64,000 bases of DNA, taken from NCBI RefSeq assembly GCF_021730395.1, contig NC_069375.1:11803001-11867000 (forward strand), in the 5' to 3' direction. This DNA comes from Mercenaria mercenaria. Lineage: Eukaryota; Mollusca; Bivalvia; Venerida; Veneridae. Positions 47,165 to 59,425 of the stretch are shown piece by piece (the first letter of the stretch is position 1; each line of letters starts with the position of its first letter). The notes under the pieces are model-generated. The model ran no database searches and had not been told where the DNA came from. It saw only the letters and a program-made list of their open reading frames with translations. A program made the translations under genes and the position numbers.

Positions 47165-47415
47165 ATAAAAAGAACGGACGCAATGGTTCAGTGGCAACAC
47201 TGTGTGACTACGAAACCAGGGATCGTGAGTTCGAGCCCCCGCTCCTCCAACTAAAATTACTATCACTGGATATGGATGCTTTATACCTGACAAGCTAAAG
47301 CACCAGGGAAGCTTCTGGAATTGGAGCGTCTTCTGTATCTTGCACTACCCTCCTGCTACCATTACTAACAGTCTTCTGGAGGAGTCGCCCATATGGGTTA
47401 CCGGTGGCGGCTGTA
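47165..47415 (+). mobile_element. tRNA-headed SINE, family C
   Basis: A box A-like TGGTTCAGTGG and a box B-like GAGTTCGAGCC lie about 45 nt apart, followed by a roughly 160-nt body ending GTGGCGGCTGTAAATAAG. No cloverleaf with paired acceptor ends can be drawn, so a SINE fits better than a tRNA gene. Confidence 0.6.
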
Positions 47416-49339
47416 AATAAGCTTACATAAAATAAACTATGATAAAAGTCCAGTTTTGGTACCCACCTACGATATGCGCAGTACAAAGCAGGGATCAATT
47501 CGCAGGGATGAGTTCCATACAAATAAAATTGATCAATTTATTATTATGATAGTTATTGATTTCTCGTCGGAACCCGAATGTCAGTTGTCAGCACCGGTGT
47601 CATTTGACAGAATGGTTACAGACTCGTCGATTGATACCAGGGATTCATTGATAGATGCTTATTATAGAGCTAAATCGACTTTTGATTTTAAGTGTCAGTT
47701 TCACAGATACAAATCTTTAATTTGGAAGACTGATGGTATAAAGGCGCATTTTCAAAACTTGCCGAAATTGCGACAAAATCCGTTTTAATATCGTCGCCGA
47801 CGCTCGTACGGCACGTGTTATAATGCTAAGAAGTTGGCAGGGGCGGAGGAGGGTGGGTGGAGGTGTCAGTTTCACAGATGAACACTTGCTTGCGCTGAAA
47901 CCACTTCGTTTCACCCCATGTGTCTGTGGCTTTTATAGTATGTAACGCGGCATTTGTAATAAGTTTAAGCGCCATCTCGGCAATTTTGCTTAACTTACTT
48001 ACATATCTAACATTTCAATGAATATATATACAATGTCAGTGTGATTACTTAACATCTATGTATGACTCGTTTTCAAATGGGAAGATTATAACATAAAGAA
48101 ATAAAGAAACAACAAATTAAGAAATACAAAAAATATTCTTATCTTACGTTCAATATTCCGGCTGAAGAAATTTGACTTTTAAAATAACAAAATTAAATAA
48201 GAAATATCTAAAATTTAGTTTGAATTTGTTTGTAAACGTTTAAACCAAACTGAATATCCTTTTATAATGTATAAGCTGACGTTTTAATTCCCTCTTAAGA
48301 AATGTGGATAAATAAAACTATTGAAAAGATGCGGTAGTCAAAATAGTATATCTGACACCTCTAGGTTTTGTATAGAGAAATGCTTACTGAAGAAACAGAT
48401 CAATACATTGGATAAAGATTCTATTAAAACACGCATATTAATTTCACTATTGAATAGAATATATGATGTATGACAAACTGTATGAAAAAAATGTTTAATA
48501 ATGTAAGTGACATTAAACCTTACTCTATTTTTTCTTCAAACTGCTATGTTTAAGCTGTTTAAAAGAGACCAACAAACTCTAAATAAAATGAAAGATAGAT
48601 ACATAGACAGATTTGTAAATCTTTTATACCTTCGCAAGAACAGTAGAATGCATACAATAAATTTTGCGTCAGCGGTTACCTGTATTAAGCAGCCAGTTGC
48701 CTTTAACATCCTGTCAGACACATTGTTCTAATTTCCACGTAACTTAAGCACGAAACTGCCATAAGCAGCCATTTTTGTCACTTCCTTAGTCGGCTCTTTA
48801 TATTAATACAGATTTATGAACAAATATCATCTCAAATGTATATTTATATAAGATACGACACAAATGCAAGACATTAAACACATGTTGTTTTAAAATCAGC
48901 ACATCTTTGATTGCATGTTACATTTTCAAACAGTGATATCGGTTTAATATGCAATACACATAAAACAAATAAACATTTTGATAGGAAAAGGCCCATTCAT
49001 TGGTTGAAACCCTGTCTCAATTACAGATGAAGGCCTAAATATTCTCTAATCAATTTTGATAAACAGGGGTTTTATTTATGGACACTGCGACCTTTCACAT
49101 ATTTATAATAAAAAAGAAAAAAAGTCATTTACTGACCACATGCAATAATCTTATAAAATATGAAATCTGTAGATCCAGCGTTCTCGAGTTACTGATAGGA
49201 AATCTAAAGCCTACAACTGAACCAGCAAACCGGCATATGGAAAACATGTCCAGTCCTCTTTTCATACATATAAAATGAATACATGAAGAACGCTGCAAAG
49301 GATGGTAAATAACATTTTTTGTTGTTATTTTTGTTTGTT
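47416..49339. other. Intergenic DNA, no gene supported
   Basis: AT-rich. A + strand frame at 47456-47788 has no recognisable domain or splice context. The phrase GTGTCAGTTTCACAGAT occurs twice (about 47692 and 47864), a sign of a local duplication. Confidence 0.4.
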
Positions 49340-49557
49340 CGTTTTTCAAGTAACGGCGGGCATTTAACTAACCAGTGTTCCTTGATTCTGTAGCAGTACA
49401 AACCTGTTCTCCGCAAATAACTTCAAACTTTCCAACATGAATCAAAGGTATGTCTTTTATCAAATCGCCACGTAGAACATACGCCCGCACGGGGACCGAA
49501 CTGACGATCCCGCGATCCTTTGATCTGCGCTCTTTCTACTGAACTAAGCGGGCGGGC
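49340..49557 (-). mobile_element. tRNA-headed SINE, family B, tail-truncated copy
   Basis: Reverse-strand copy of the element at 60805-61098. The tRNA-like head ends at 49557 (CTAAGCGGGCGGGC on the + strand). The similarity stops shortly after the GTAACGGCGGGC segment, so the final TTAAACC tail is missing or unrecognisable. Confidence 0.8.
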
Positions 49558-49878
49558 TCATAGATAAAAGAAATTCTGGGCACCAATACAGTAAATACTT
49601 CAAGTATCCACCGTAAAATGAATATTTTAACCAATCTGTCGCAAGATATTGTCAAAATAAATGTTTGACAATCCATGTAATATCCTAAAGTGGCAGGAAC
49701 CAGTTTCGCATTTGGCCCGGGTACGTTTTTTTAAATAAAATAGACTTATGTACTTTACAGGCATATATATTCAACTGGTTTTTATGATGTTTATAGAACT
49801 AAGGATTCTTGCGTACGAGTGATTATTGTGTAAAATAAATATGTGCATGTATCGATTTTCCTAGCTCCATGTAGACGG

Positions 49879-50432
49879 CCGGTGTAATGAAATATTTCGA
49901 CCCCCATAGAATAACGACCCCCGGTCATTATACTATAGAAAATGTGACTCCTTTCCTGTAAAATATTGACTCCCCTTATAAAAAACTGACTCCCTTTGAA
50001 AACTCTATAGAATAACGACCCCCGGTCATTATTCTATAGAAAAAAAACTGACCCCTCCAAGTAAAATACTGACTCCCTAAAGATGACTCCCTTTGAATCT
50101 CATAGAATAACGACCCCGGTTATTATTCTATAGAAAAAGTGACTCCTTCCATGTAAAATACTCACTGCCGAAATTACTACATTTGAACTCTCATACAATA
50201 TCGATTCCCAGACATTATTCTATTTAAAAAAGTTACTCTTTCCGTGTAAAACACCGGCTCCTAAAAAGACTTTCGACGATAATATCTCTTAAAAAGTGAT
50301 CCCCACCAAACCTAACGGACAATATTACTAGATCTACAACTCTAATACCCTCCATTGCCAATAGTTAACATTTTGATTGTACTACTACTACTGGTGACGC
50401 TACTTCTATTGCTATTACTACATGTACTTCTT

Positions 50433-50469
<37 letters not shown>

Positions 50470-51258
50470 TACTACTACTACAACTGCTACTACTGATACT
50501 ACTATACCTGCTTCCACTAATGCGTATTGTACATCTACCTCTTCTTCTCCTGCTGCTGTTGTTGCTGTCACTTATTCCTCTGCTGCTGCTGCTGCTGCTG
50601 CTACTGCAACTGCCACTACCACTGCCACTACTACTACTACTACTGCTACTACTACTATTACTACTTTCTATTGTTGCCGCTACCGTACTTTACTGCCACT
50701 GCTAAGTATTGCAACTTCTATTAATACTAAGTTCTATGCTAGCAGTTTCTTGTGCAGTTTTCTTCTGAAGAATTACTTCATACCGAAGTTTGCAGGGATT
50801 ATTGACACTGGTGTGTTTTGTGAATGTATTGTGAATTGTTATTTTCCTGAAAAAAATGTATACACCAAGATACAGTGTCTAGAAATAGAATCCCTTTTCC
50901 CGCTGCGGAATGCTCTGATTTCTGTGTCAAGTGATGGTATCTGGGGCTAATGGTCAAACGGAAGGACGGACGGACGGACACGGGCAAATCTATATGCCCC
51001 CCTCCCCCGAGTAAAGGGGCATAAAATGCAGCAATTAGGCCTTAGATACATGAGATAACACTGAATTTGACCAAATGACCGGGGGTCGTTTTTTTATGGG
51101 AGTCAATATTCTTCGTGAGGTTCAGTTTACTTCACGTGGGGGAGTCATAGTACTATGATCTGGAGGTCATAATACTATGACCGGGGGTTCACTTTTTCTA
51201 TAGAATAATGACCGGGGGGTCATTATTCTATGGGGGTCGAAATACTTCATTACACCGG
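49879..51258. mobile_element. Foldback element with internal triplet runs (about 1.38 kb)
   Basis: The outer ends CCGGTGTAATGAA and the inverse TTCATTACACCGG open long inverted arms with CGACCCCCATAGAATAA, CGGTCATTATTCTATAGAAA and similar text. The left arm repeats this unit about three times (about 110 bp each, 49897-50260). The middle holds imperfect CTA/TAC and CTG runs (50377-50700) and a reverse copy of a GGACGGACGG-ended element (about 50760-51015). No target duplication could be fixed. Confidence 0.7.
50377..50700. repeat. Imperfect trinucleotide (CTA/TAC and CTG) array
   Basis: Long runs of ACTACTACT and TGCTGCTGCTG with interruptions. The Leu-rich frame across it is a product of the triplets, not a gene. 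Confidence 0.9.
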
Positions 51259-51714
51259 GTCTAAAAGTTTACCTGAGGTAACGGAAGTCAGACGAATTGG
51301 AAACGGTCATCCATCCATCCATCCAGCTTCAGCTCAAATTTACGGAAAAAGTAAACGGTTATGAGACGCTTTTCTTCCCAACATTATTTTCGTCTGGCCA
51401 CATGCTTTAAAAGTATGCATGTGTTTTAGGTCAGTCAGTTGCAGATAATACGGTTACAGATCGCGCAATGTGTGCATTTTGTGCAATTTTTGTCTAAAAA
51501 TTTAGTGTCCTGAAACCTGCGTTTTACTCGTTTTTATCACAGTAGCAACAGAATCGGCAGACTGAAAATGTCACATAATGAAGTGCTATGTCTATGCAAG
51601 ACATTCGCTCAACAATTGCCTTGAATTTGTCGAAATTGGAGTTTTTTATGATTTTTTTTCGCACTGGTATCAGCGCAGAGTTGTGAAGTTTTCAAATTTA
51701 CTGTCCCTTGCCCC

Positions 51715-52356
51715 CATAAGTGAATTCGGCCAAAATTAAATTTCGAAAAATGTCTTGATTTTGCGCAGTTTTATGTAGTTTAGAACCTCTAGATTGATAT
51801 TTCAAACTTTCTAGGGACTTAAAACGCTAAATGACGGCAAAGCAGCTCAAAAATGTTACGGTGAGGACACATCAAGGTTTGAAAGTCAGTATCTGCAGAC
51901 GATTTATTAAAATTCTACTACCATTAACAGTGTTTTAGCACCGTAAAAACACCGTTTTCATTATTCTAAACCCACGTCACGCTTATTTAGCCAATCAGCT
52001 CCGCATTCCATTAATCAGCGGGATGCTTGGAGGATGGGGACTCCATGAAATAGGCAAATAGGGAGTGGGGCATTTTATTTTCGCAAAACGATGCGAATAT
52101 GACTTGATTTCATTTTTACTGATGGAATACGTTGAATTACGCCAGAAAATGATAAAAACGGACGTATTTTACATTATTTGTCTCGTAGCGACAAATTGTA
52201 AATTTTGGCTCATTCTGCTCGAGAGGGGTTGGCTAGTTTAGACGTTCACATACAGACATCTTTTCATGCTACTAAAATTATTTTTGTGTGGTTTTATTCG
52301 CAAAAGAGGTATTAAAATTCAGAACCAGTAAAATCCGCTTTTGGTCATAAAAAGAA
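51715..52356 (+). repeat. 642-bp direct repeat, copy 1
   Basis: From CATAAGTGAATTCGGCC to TTGGTCATAAAAAGAA. It matches 56230-56868 with about 95 percent identity by eye and small indels. Phrases include ACGTTGAATTACGCCAGAAA and TTAGCCAATCAGCTC. The sequence upstream (51290-51714) has no second copy here but may belong to the same family. Confidence 0.85.
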
Positions 52357-52474
52357 CAAGAGTGCAAGAATGTCACAATATACGCCCGTCACAGCAAATT
52401 TCTTTACTCTAGCACCTGTATTTGCAAATGGAATTTTAACTTTATGGTTGTTTAGTAATAACTAAGTGTTTTGT

Positions 52475-52648
52475 TTTTCTAAGTCCACAAAAAAACTTCT
52501 TACCAGGTAGAGATACCTTAAAATACACCTAAAATTGGAAAGTAACATCTATGTTGTACCACAGAAAAGTGGTCTTGGTTTTTCCCTACGGTCAATTATA
52601 AAAAAGTTACAATATAAGTTATTTATAGCAACAACTAAGGGAAGTTAG

Positions 52649-52687
<39 letters not shown>

Positions 52688-52880
52688 AAAAAAAAATTGT
52701 AAGTCCTCACAAAAATCTTTACCAGGTAGAGACCGGTCAAAATACACCTCAAAATTGGATGTAGCATGCATATTGTACTACAGAAAAGTGGTCTCGATTT
52801 TTCCCTATGACTAGTAATGAAAAAGTTACAATATAAGCTATTTATAGTAACAACAAAGGGAAGTAATTCGAAAGAAGGGA
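52475..52880. repeat. Two 190-bp tandem units separated by poly(A)
   Basis: Unit 1 is about 52480-52650 and unit 2 about 52700-52875. They share TTACCAGGTAGAGA, CAGAAAAGTGGTCT and AAAGTTACAATATAAG. An A run of about 30 nt lies between them. Confidence 0.75.
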
Positions 52881-53230
52881 ACTGCGCATGACACGTCGTC
52901 TCATGACGGTGTATAATTGTGTCAAGTTACATCAAAATCCCTCCATGCATGAAGAAGAAATGCTTCGGACAAAGTCATTCTTGTATCTGACTTTTGGCCT
53001 CTAAGTGTGACCTTGACCTTAGACCTAGGGACCTGGTTCTTGCGCATGACACTACGTCTCGTGGTGGTGAACATTTGTGCCAAGTTATATCAAAATCCCT
53101 CTATGCATAAGGAAGACATGCTCCGGACAAGGTTTTCATTCTTGTATCCTTTGACCTCTAAGTGTGACCTTGACCTTAGACCTAGAGACCTGGTTCTTGT
53201 GCATGACACTCCGCCATACCGAAGAATATT
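52876..53230. repeat. Array of about 165-bp units with TGACCTTGACCTT
   Basis: About 2.3 units sharing CTGCGCATGACAC, ATCAAAATCCCTC, ATGCATGAAGAAG and GTGTGACCTTGACCTTAGAC. Same family as 55745-56225. Confidence 0.8.
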
Positions 53231-55744
53231 CCTCCGGCCACTAATCGATAGCGGTCAGATTTTCTATATAGAAATAAGAAGGGCATGTACACATTTTACT
53301 TAATAACAAAATTACTAAAAATAAGAAACCTTAGGTGCAAAAAGATTACCAAAGTTCAACATTTGATTCATCACAAGGTTTTTTTTAATTAAATTTTATC
53401 TTAATTTTTGATTCGTTCTTCGCATGAAGTTTGATGCCATCATTTCGTCATTTTTTCCCTTCTTTTTTTCCATATAAAATGTGCAAAAATCTCATACATG
53501 CGTTTCTTCAAAGCATTTTTTTGTATAAAACCATTGATATGAAAGCTTAGGTGCAAGAACTTTCCTACTCTCATTGAATTTATCTTTTGAATGATATTTA
53601 TTTCATTTTTGTGAAATAAAAATTTGATTCGTTCTCAGACGGTTTATTTTCACTAATTTCGAAGAAAAATTAACTTCAGCGCGAAGTTGTTGTTGTAGCG
53701 TCATAAGCAGACGATATTATAGTATGCCGCGTGAACATGCGGTATTGTGATCAAAACGTTAAAGTAATGATTTAATCATTGAATGTAATTTTACTTCGCG
53801 AGTAATTCATTTTGTGTTAATATCACAAATTAACAATATAAGAAATGAATTTAAATATTGCAATTAATATTTCGGTTCTAAAAAGAAAGAGACACGCATT
53901 TCTTCTTATGTTGTTGTTCTCACCTTATTTCATATACATTTAAATATCAGTGCCAATTATGTCAATTAAACATTAAAAGAGATAGCTTTCCTAACGACCC
54001 TTGAGTCACAAATGCAAACTGTCGTAAAGAAGTAAAATACAGAATTTTTTTTGTATATATTTTACTTAATAATTTTTAGTAAATAAATTCAAGGTCCGCC
54101 TTGATCAAATTAAAGCTGGAATATTTAATTATGTCCGGAGCATTTTTGTGTACAAGAATGGTTTTTGCAATGTAAATAATATCTGCATTTAAAACAGAAT
54201 TGAATTTTACTTCAGTAACTTAATGATATATTTTTGTTTTCGTGAAAATTTTACCTGGTTTCATGATCTTTTCAGTTATCATAAATGTCGTCGCGATTAA
54301 CTTACTTTCATAATTTATTGTACATGTTCAATTCAAGATAATTTTACATAAAACTAATTTCTATACTGTAATCCTATTGAATGATAGTTTATGGAAGTAA
54401 TAAAATGTTATATGTATCACGCATAAATCCTTTTTATTGGACCTGTAATAAAACTTGCCAATTACCTCTAAATAAGGAACGTTAAAACAACACAGACGTT
54501 TATATCACTGATAAGGCTATAATTGCGTTTTGAATTACGGGTATTTTCTTTTTGTAATTACAAGGTATAATTATCATGCGATTTTAATCTTTCGCATATT
54601 TTTTATTTTGCAAGCAGTTTTCATATATTGGTGGAATATGTGTAGTTATATTAGAATGAATAATGTATGCTTGAATACGGCAAAATACCTGTACCACGCT
54701 GATTGCCACTATCTTTTTTTTTAATTTTACAAACTTCCTATTTTGCCAATATTTTAAGAATTACTGAATTGATATACGTGTGATGTTCAACCATTTCAAA
54801 GTAAAATAATTCAAAACCTACACCTGTGCCTGTGTAATTATAAATTGTAAACAGCTGTTTAAAAGAAAAACAAAAACAAAATAACTTACGTATGTATTTT
54901 TGTGACATAAGAATGGGCGTGGTAGTGGCAGCAGGTATAATACATACCAATTAGACAATTTTAAAATATATTCGTCAAGTTTATTTGTATTTTGTGACTT
55001 CCCTGTTTGATATTTGTCTTTGTTTTTTTTTTTTTTTTTTTTTTTCTTTTTTGACAAGAATGTGTTATGGCCGTAAAAGTTATAAAATCGTCTAAAACAT
55101 GGTTCGATCTTCTTTTTTTTTTTTTGGGGGGGGGGGGGGGGCGGTGGTACCTAGGTCTTTTACACATATTATACTTAAAGACAGCGTTATTTAAAACAAT
55201 GTAAATTCAGATCATTTTTCTTAAATATATACGTCTTCATCAATATTTGCCTTTAACTTGAATCTAAATGGTTTACAGATAGCAATGTTCACCCGATTTG
55301 TTACATTGTTTTTCGAAAACATGTTAAAATATGCATTCTTCTTATATAAGAATACGTATGAAAATAATTTTATATGAAAATATGGTTTTTATTGCTGATA
55401 GATATGTTATACTGATATAAAAATTAATTTAATTATTATAAAATAACATGTTAAAAATGCTATGGTTCAGAAAATTACATATTAAACATTCTTTTGATAA
55501 AAATGACTTGTTTTATTTCTAATGAAAAATCCCTTTTCCATAGTTTGTAACTCCAGTGACATTTCAATTAAGCTTGTTTAATTATCTTATGAAAAACCTT
55601 CTCTTTTATTACACTTGATATTGAAAAAAACATCCAGGTGACAATACCCGGAGGCAGTAGATATCGACATCGCAATACCGGTCACCTGTTACCAATACCA
55701 AATAGCTGTTGTCTCCCCTGATATCGATTTTCTGCAATATCGGT
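53231..55744. other. AT-rich DNA between two repeat arrays
   Basis: No gene is seen. About 53330-53640 has two diverged units with TTAGGTGCAA and TTTGATTCGTTCT. A long T run followed by C- and G-rich homopolymers lies at 55026-55145 (T21, T13, G15). Confidence 0.5.
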
Positions 55745-56225
55745 CATGAGGTCAATTCTTCCTCATGCTCATGGTGGTGAACATTTGTGCCAAGTTATAT
55801 CAAAATCCCACTATGCATGAAGAAGAAATGCTCCGGACAAAGTTTTCATTCTTGTATCCTTTGACCTCTAAGTGTGACCTTGACCTTAGACCTAGGGACC
55901 TGGTTCTTGCGCATGACACTCCTTCTCATGATGATGAACAATTATGCCAACTTTCATCAAAATCCCTCTATGCATGAAGAAGATATGCTCCGGACAAAGT
56001 CATTCTTGAATTTGACCTTTGACCTCTAAGTGTGACCTTGACCTTAGACCTAGGGACCTGGTTCTTGCGCATGACACTCCGTCTCATGATGGTGAACAAC
56101 TGTGCCAAGTTTCATCAAAATCCCTTCATGCATGTAGAAGATATGCTCCGGACAAGGTCTGTGGACGCCGCCCGCCCGCCAGGGGCGTTCCCATAATACG
56201 TCCCGTTTTTCAAACGGGCGTATAA
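55745..56225. repeat. Second array of the same units, with GC-rich end
   Basis: About three units as in 52876-53230, ending TCCGGACAAGGTCTGTGGAC, a GCCCGCCCGCC segment and the hairpin CCCGTTTTTCAAACGGG. This looks like the true terminus of the element family. Confidence 0.8.
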
Positions 56226-56229
56226 AAAT

Positions 56230-56868
56230 CATAAGTGAATTCGGCCAAAATTAAATTTCGGAAAATCTCTTGATTTTGCGCAGTGTTAGGTAGTTTAGAA
56301 CCTCTAGATTGATATTTTAAACTTTCTGTGGACTTAAAACGCTAAATGACGGCAAAGCAGCTCAAAAATATTACGGTGAGGACACATCAAGGTTTGAAAG
56401 TCAATATCTGACGATTTATTAACATTCTACCACCATTAACAGTGTTTTAGCACCGTAAAAACACCGTTTTCATTATTCTTAACCCACGTCACGCATATTT
56501 AGCCAATCAGCTCTGCATTCCATCAATCAGCGGGATGCTTGGAGGGTGGGGACCCCATGAAATAGGCAAATAGGGGGTGGGGCATTTTATTTTCGCAAAA
56601 TGATGCGATTATGACTTGATTTCATTTTTACTGATGGAATACGTTGAATTACGCCAGAAATGATAAAAACGGACGTATTTTACATTATTTGTCTCGTAGC
56701 GACAAATTGTAAATTTTGGCTCATTTTGCGCGAGAGGGGTTGGCTAGTTTAGACGTTCACATACAGACATCTTTTCATGCTACTAAAATTACTTTTGTGT
56801 GGTTTTTTTTCGCAAAAGAGGTATTAAAGTTCAGAACCTGTAAAATCCGCTTTTGGTCATAAAAAGAA
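56230..56868 (+). repeat. 639-bp direct repeat, copy 2
   Basis: Second copy of 51715-52356, same orientation, 4.5 kb away. Its left end abuts the right end of a GGAC-type tandem-repeat element (GGGCGTATAAAAA). No coding capacity in either copy. Confidence 0.85.
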
Positions 56869-56984
56869 AAGTCATAATAAACACATCTGTGTAGTAATTA
56901 TTTCGGATCGCCGGTACGATAATACGATAGGAATTTTGTATGAAAGAAAATCTTGGTTGTGTAGAAAAGAAACTTGATAAAAAG

Positions 56985-57150
56985 GAATAAAGTCTTTGCA
57001 TCGGACCAGCAGCTGTGCTTTATTAATATGAAGACACTTTCTCAAGAATAAATTCCCTGCGTCTGACCAGCTGCAATGCTTTATCGTCACCTGAAGATCT
57101 ATCTTTCAGGAATAAAGTTTCTTCGCTGGACCAGATACTCTGCCTAGCTC
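56985..57150. repeat. Tandem repeat, about 62-bp unit, 2.5 copies
   Basis: The units share CTGACCAGCTGC-like, TGCTTTATTAA-like and TTCAGGAATAAAGTTTC-like segments. It directly precedes the reverse tRNA-like head at 57130-57235. Confidence 0.6.
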
Positions 57151-57235
57151 TGTCTCTGTGGGGCTCAAACACCGGTGCTCTCGATCCGGAGGCGAACACC
57201 CTACCACTGAGCTCTTACGATACACGATTCCTTTT
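57130..57235 (-). mobile_element. tRNA-like SINE head, reverse strand
   Basis: Read on the - strand it has GCTCAGTGGTAGGGTGTTCG (box A and anticodon arm) and GTGTTTGAGCCCC (box B-like). It abuts the plus-strand tRNA-like module at 57245-57420, head to head. It lacks pairing acceptor ends. Confidence 0.5.
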
Positions 57236-57244
57236 TCAGTGAAG

Positions 57245-57420
57245 TAATTTTGTCTAATGGTAGAGCGTCCGCCCCCGATGCGGAAGGTCGTGGATTCGAT
57301 CCCCGGTCGCGTACCAAGGATGTGAAAAATGGTACCAGTTGCTCCCTTAATATGCTCAGCAATATGTGGATAGAATACTAAGTAAGCTCTTCCCAAACTC
57401 GTAATCTCGCATGAATGAGA
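57245..57420 (+). mobile_element. tRNA-like SINE, family D
   Basis: Head AATGGTAGAGCGTCCGCC, anticodon arm with loop CCCCGAT (Arg CCG-like) and T arm GGATTCGATCCCC. The body begins GTACCAAGGATGTG. The 5' end does not pair with GGTCGCG, so it is a SINE rather than a tRNA gene. Confidence 0.6.
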
Positions 57421-58194
57421 TGTGGAGACTGATGTCTAACTGGTAGAATTTGTTTCAGGATTAACCTAAATTAATTAGTGTAAAAAATAGTTATTTTGTA
57501 TCAGATATGGGATTCGATATACTATTGTCGTGCTGATTATACATGTTAAGGGGAGCATCGATGAACGTCGATAAATATTTCTGGTAAAATCAAGCAAATC
57601 ATTACATTTGAACGAACTTCTTAAAAGTTTAAAATATGTTAAAATAACTACTTTCACGAAATTAAATCGACAACGGGCTGCATACTAGCTTTTTTTAAAA
57701 AGCTAAGCTTGTCTTTGTTACGACTTTTTTTAGATTTAGAATATAATTTGTTCAGGAAAGTACGATAGACTAAAGTGGTGCGAGAAACATTCAAAAATAT
57801 TTTTCTTCTACAGGACACTCTGAGAAAAAGAAAATGGAAATTTTCAAAACTGAATTACATGAATGGTCCAGAAAAAAATTGAAGACAAAAAAAGCAAAGC
57901 AACAATCATTTTTATTATACACTCACATTGTTTTAGAAATTTAGCCAAATTATACCAGTTGCAAATATTTGTCATTTGACTGAAGGTAAGTCAATCAATG
58001 TGCTTTAGATGTTAACTAATGAACAGCTAGAAGATGCTTTTGCAGAAAAGCGAATGTCTCCCCCAATGCATAGTAGTAATAGGTAAGAAACCAGTAGGGG
58101 ACAGGAGCAAAAGTCCAAGAGACACCGATGGTTAGCTGCAATACAGATCATCTGCTTGGCATGTCCAATCATCCCAAGACGTTTCAACATTCTG
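57421..58194. other. Non-coding DNA left of the 145-bp array
   Basis: No gene or clear repeat recognised. Confidence 0.4.
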
Positions 58195-59425
58195 GATGTA
58201 ATGGTTCTTAAGTTATGGATTGGAAATGTTTTCTATGTTCTGGCCCCTGTGTCCTTGACCTTTGATCGAATGACCCTAAAGTCAATAGGGGTCATCTACT
58301 CTGTAAGTCCTACGACCCTATGAACATTCTAGGTCAAATAGTTTTCAGGTTATTGATCAGAAACGGTTTTCCAATTTCTGGTCCCTTTGACCTTGAACTT
58401 AGAGCAAGGGACCTAAAAATCAATAGGGGTCATCTACTCTAAATTTCCAATCATCCTATGAAGTTTCAACATTCTGGGTCAAGTGGTTCTTAAGTTATTT
58501 ATCAGAAACGGTTTTCAATGTTCAGGACCAAGTGCCCTTAACCTTTGATCGAGTAACCCCAAAGATATTAGGGCTCATCTACTCTGTAAATCCTATCACC
58601 CAATACAATTTGAAGGTTCTCAAGTTAATGATCGAAAATGAAGTGTGACAGGCAGATGGCCCTTGTGACCTTGACCTTTAATGGAGTGACCCCAAAAACA
58701 ATAGGGGTCATCTACTCTGTATGTCCTATCACCCTAAAAAGTTTGAAGGTTCTGGGTTAAATGGTTCTCAAGTTATTGATCGGAAATGGGTTTCCATGTT
58801 CTGGACCCTGTGACCTTGACCTTCAATACAGTGACCAAAAATCTATAGGGGTCATCTCCTCTGCAAGTCCAGTCACCCTATGAAGTTTCAACATTCTAGG
58901 TCAAGTGGTTCTCAAGTTGTTGATCAGAAACGGATTTCCATGTTCGGGCCCCAGTGCCTTTACCTTTGACCCAGTAACCCCAAAAATATTAGGGGTCATC
59001 TACTCTGTAAGTCCTATCAACCAATAAAGTTTGAAGGTTCAAGGTTAAATGGTTCTCAAGTTATTGATCGAAAATGAAGTGTGACAGGCAGATGGCCCCT
59101 GTGACCTTGACTTTAAATGGAGTGACCAAAAAAACAATAGGGGTCATATACTCTGTATGTCCTGTCATCCTATGAAGTTTCAACATTCTGGGTCAAATAA
59201 TTCTTAAGTTATTGATCGGAAATGGTTTTCCATGTTCAGGCCCCTGTGACATTAACATTTATGGAGTGACCCCAAAAACAATAGGAGTCGTCTACTCAAT
59301 AAGCCCTACCATCTTATGAAGTGTGAATGTTCTAGGGCAAAAGGTTCTCTAGTTATTGATCAGAAGAAATGAAATGTGACGGACGGACGGACATGACAAA
59401 AACTATATGTATCCCCCAGAGGGGG
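58195..59425. repeat. Tandem array, about 145-bp unit, eight copies, with GGAC end
   Basis: Each unit holds AATAGGGGTCATCTACTCT, ATGAAGTTTCAACATTCT or a variant, CAAGTTATTGATC and CCTTGACCTTTGA-like text. It ends GACGGACGGACGGACATGAC and a CCCCCAGAGGGGG hairpin at about 59410-59425. It is a member of the clam-type tandem-repeat elements. Confidence 0.85.

Noticed and set aside
50355-50705. Leu-rich frame of 116 codons
   Set aside because: It is the translation of CTA/TAC and CTG triplet runs; no start context, splice sites or non-repetitive part.
51715-56868. LTR element bounded by the 640-bp direct repeats
   Set aside because: No TG...CA ends, no flanking duplication, no coding region between the copies.
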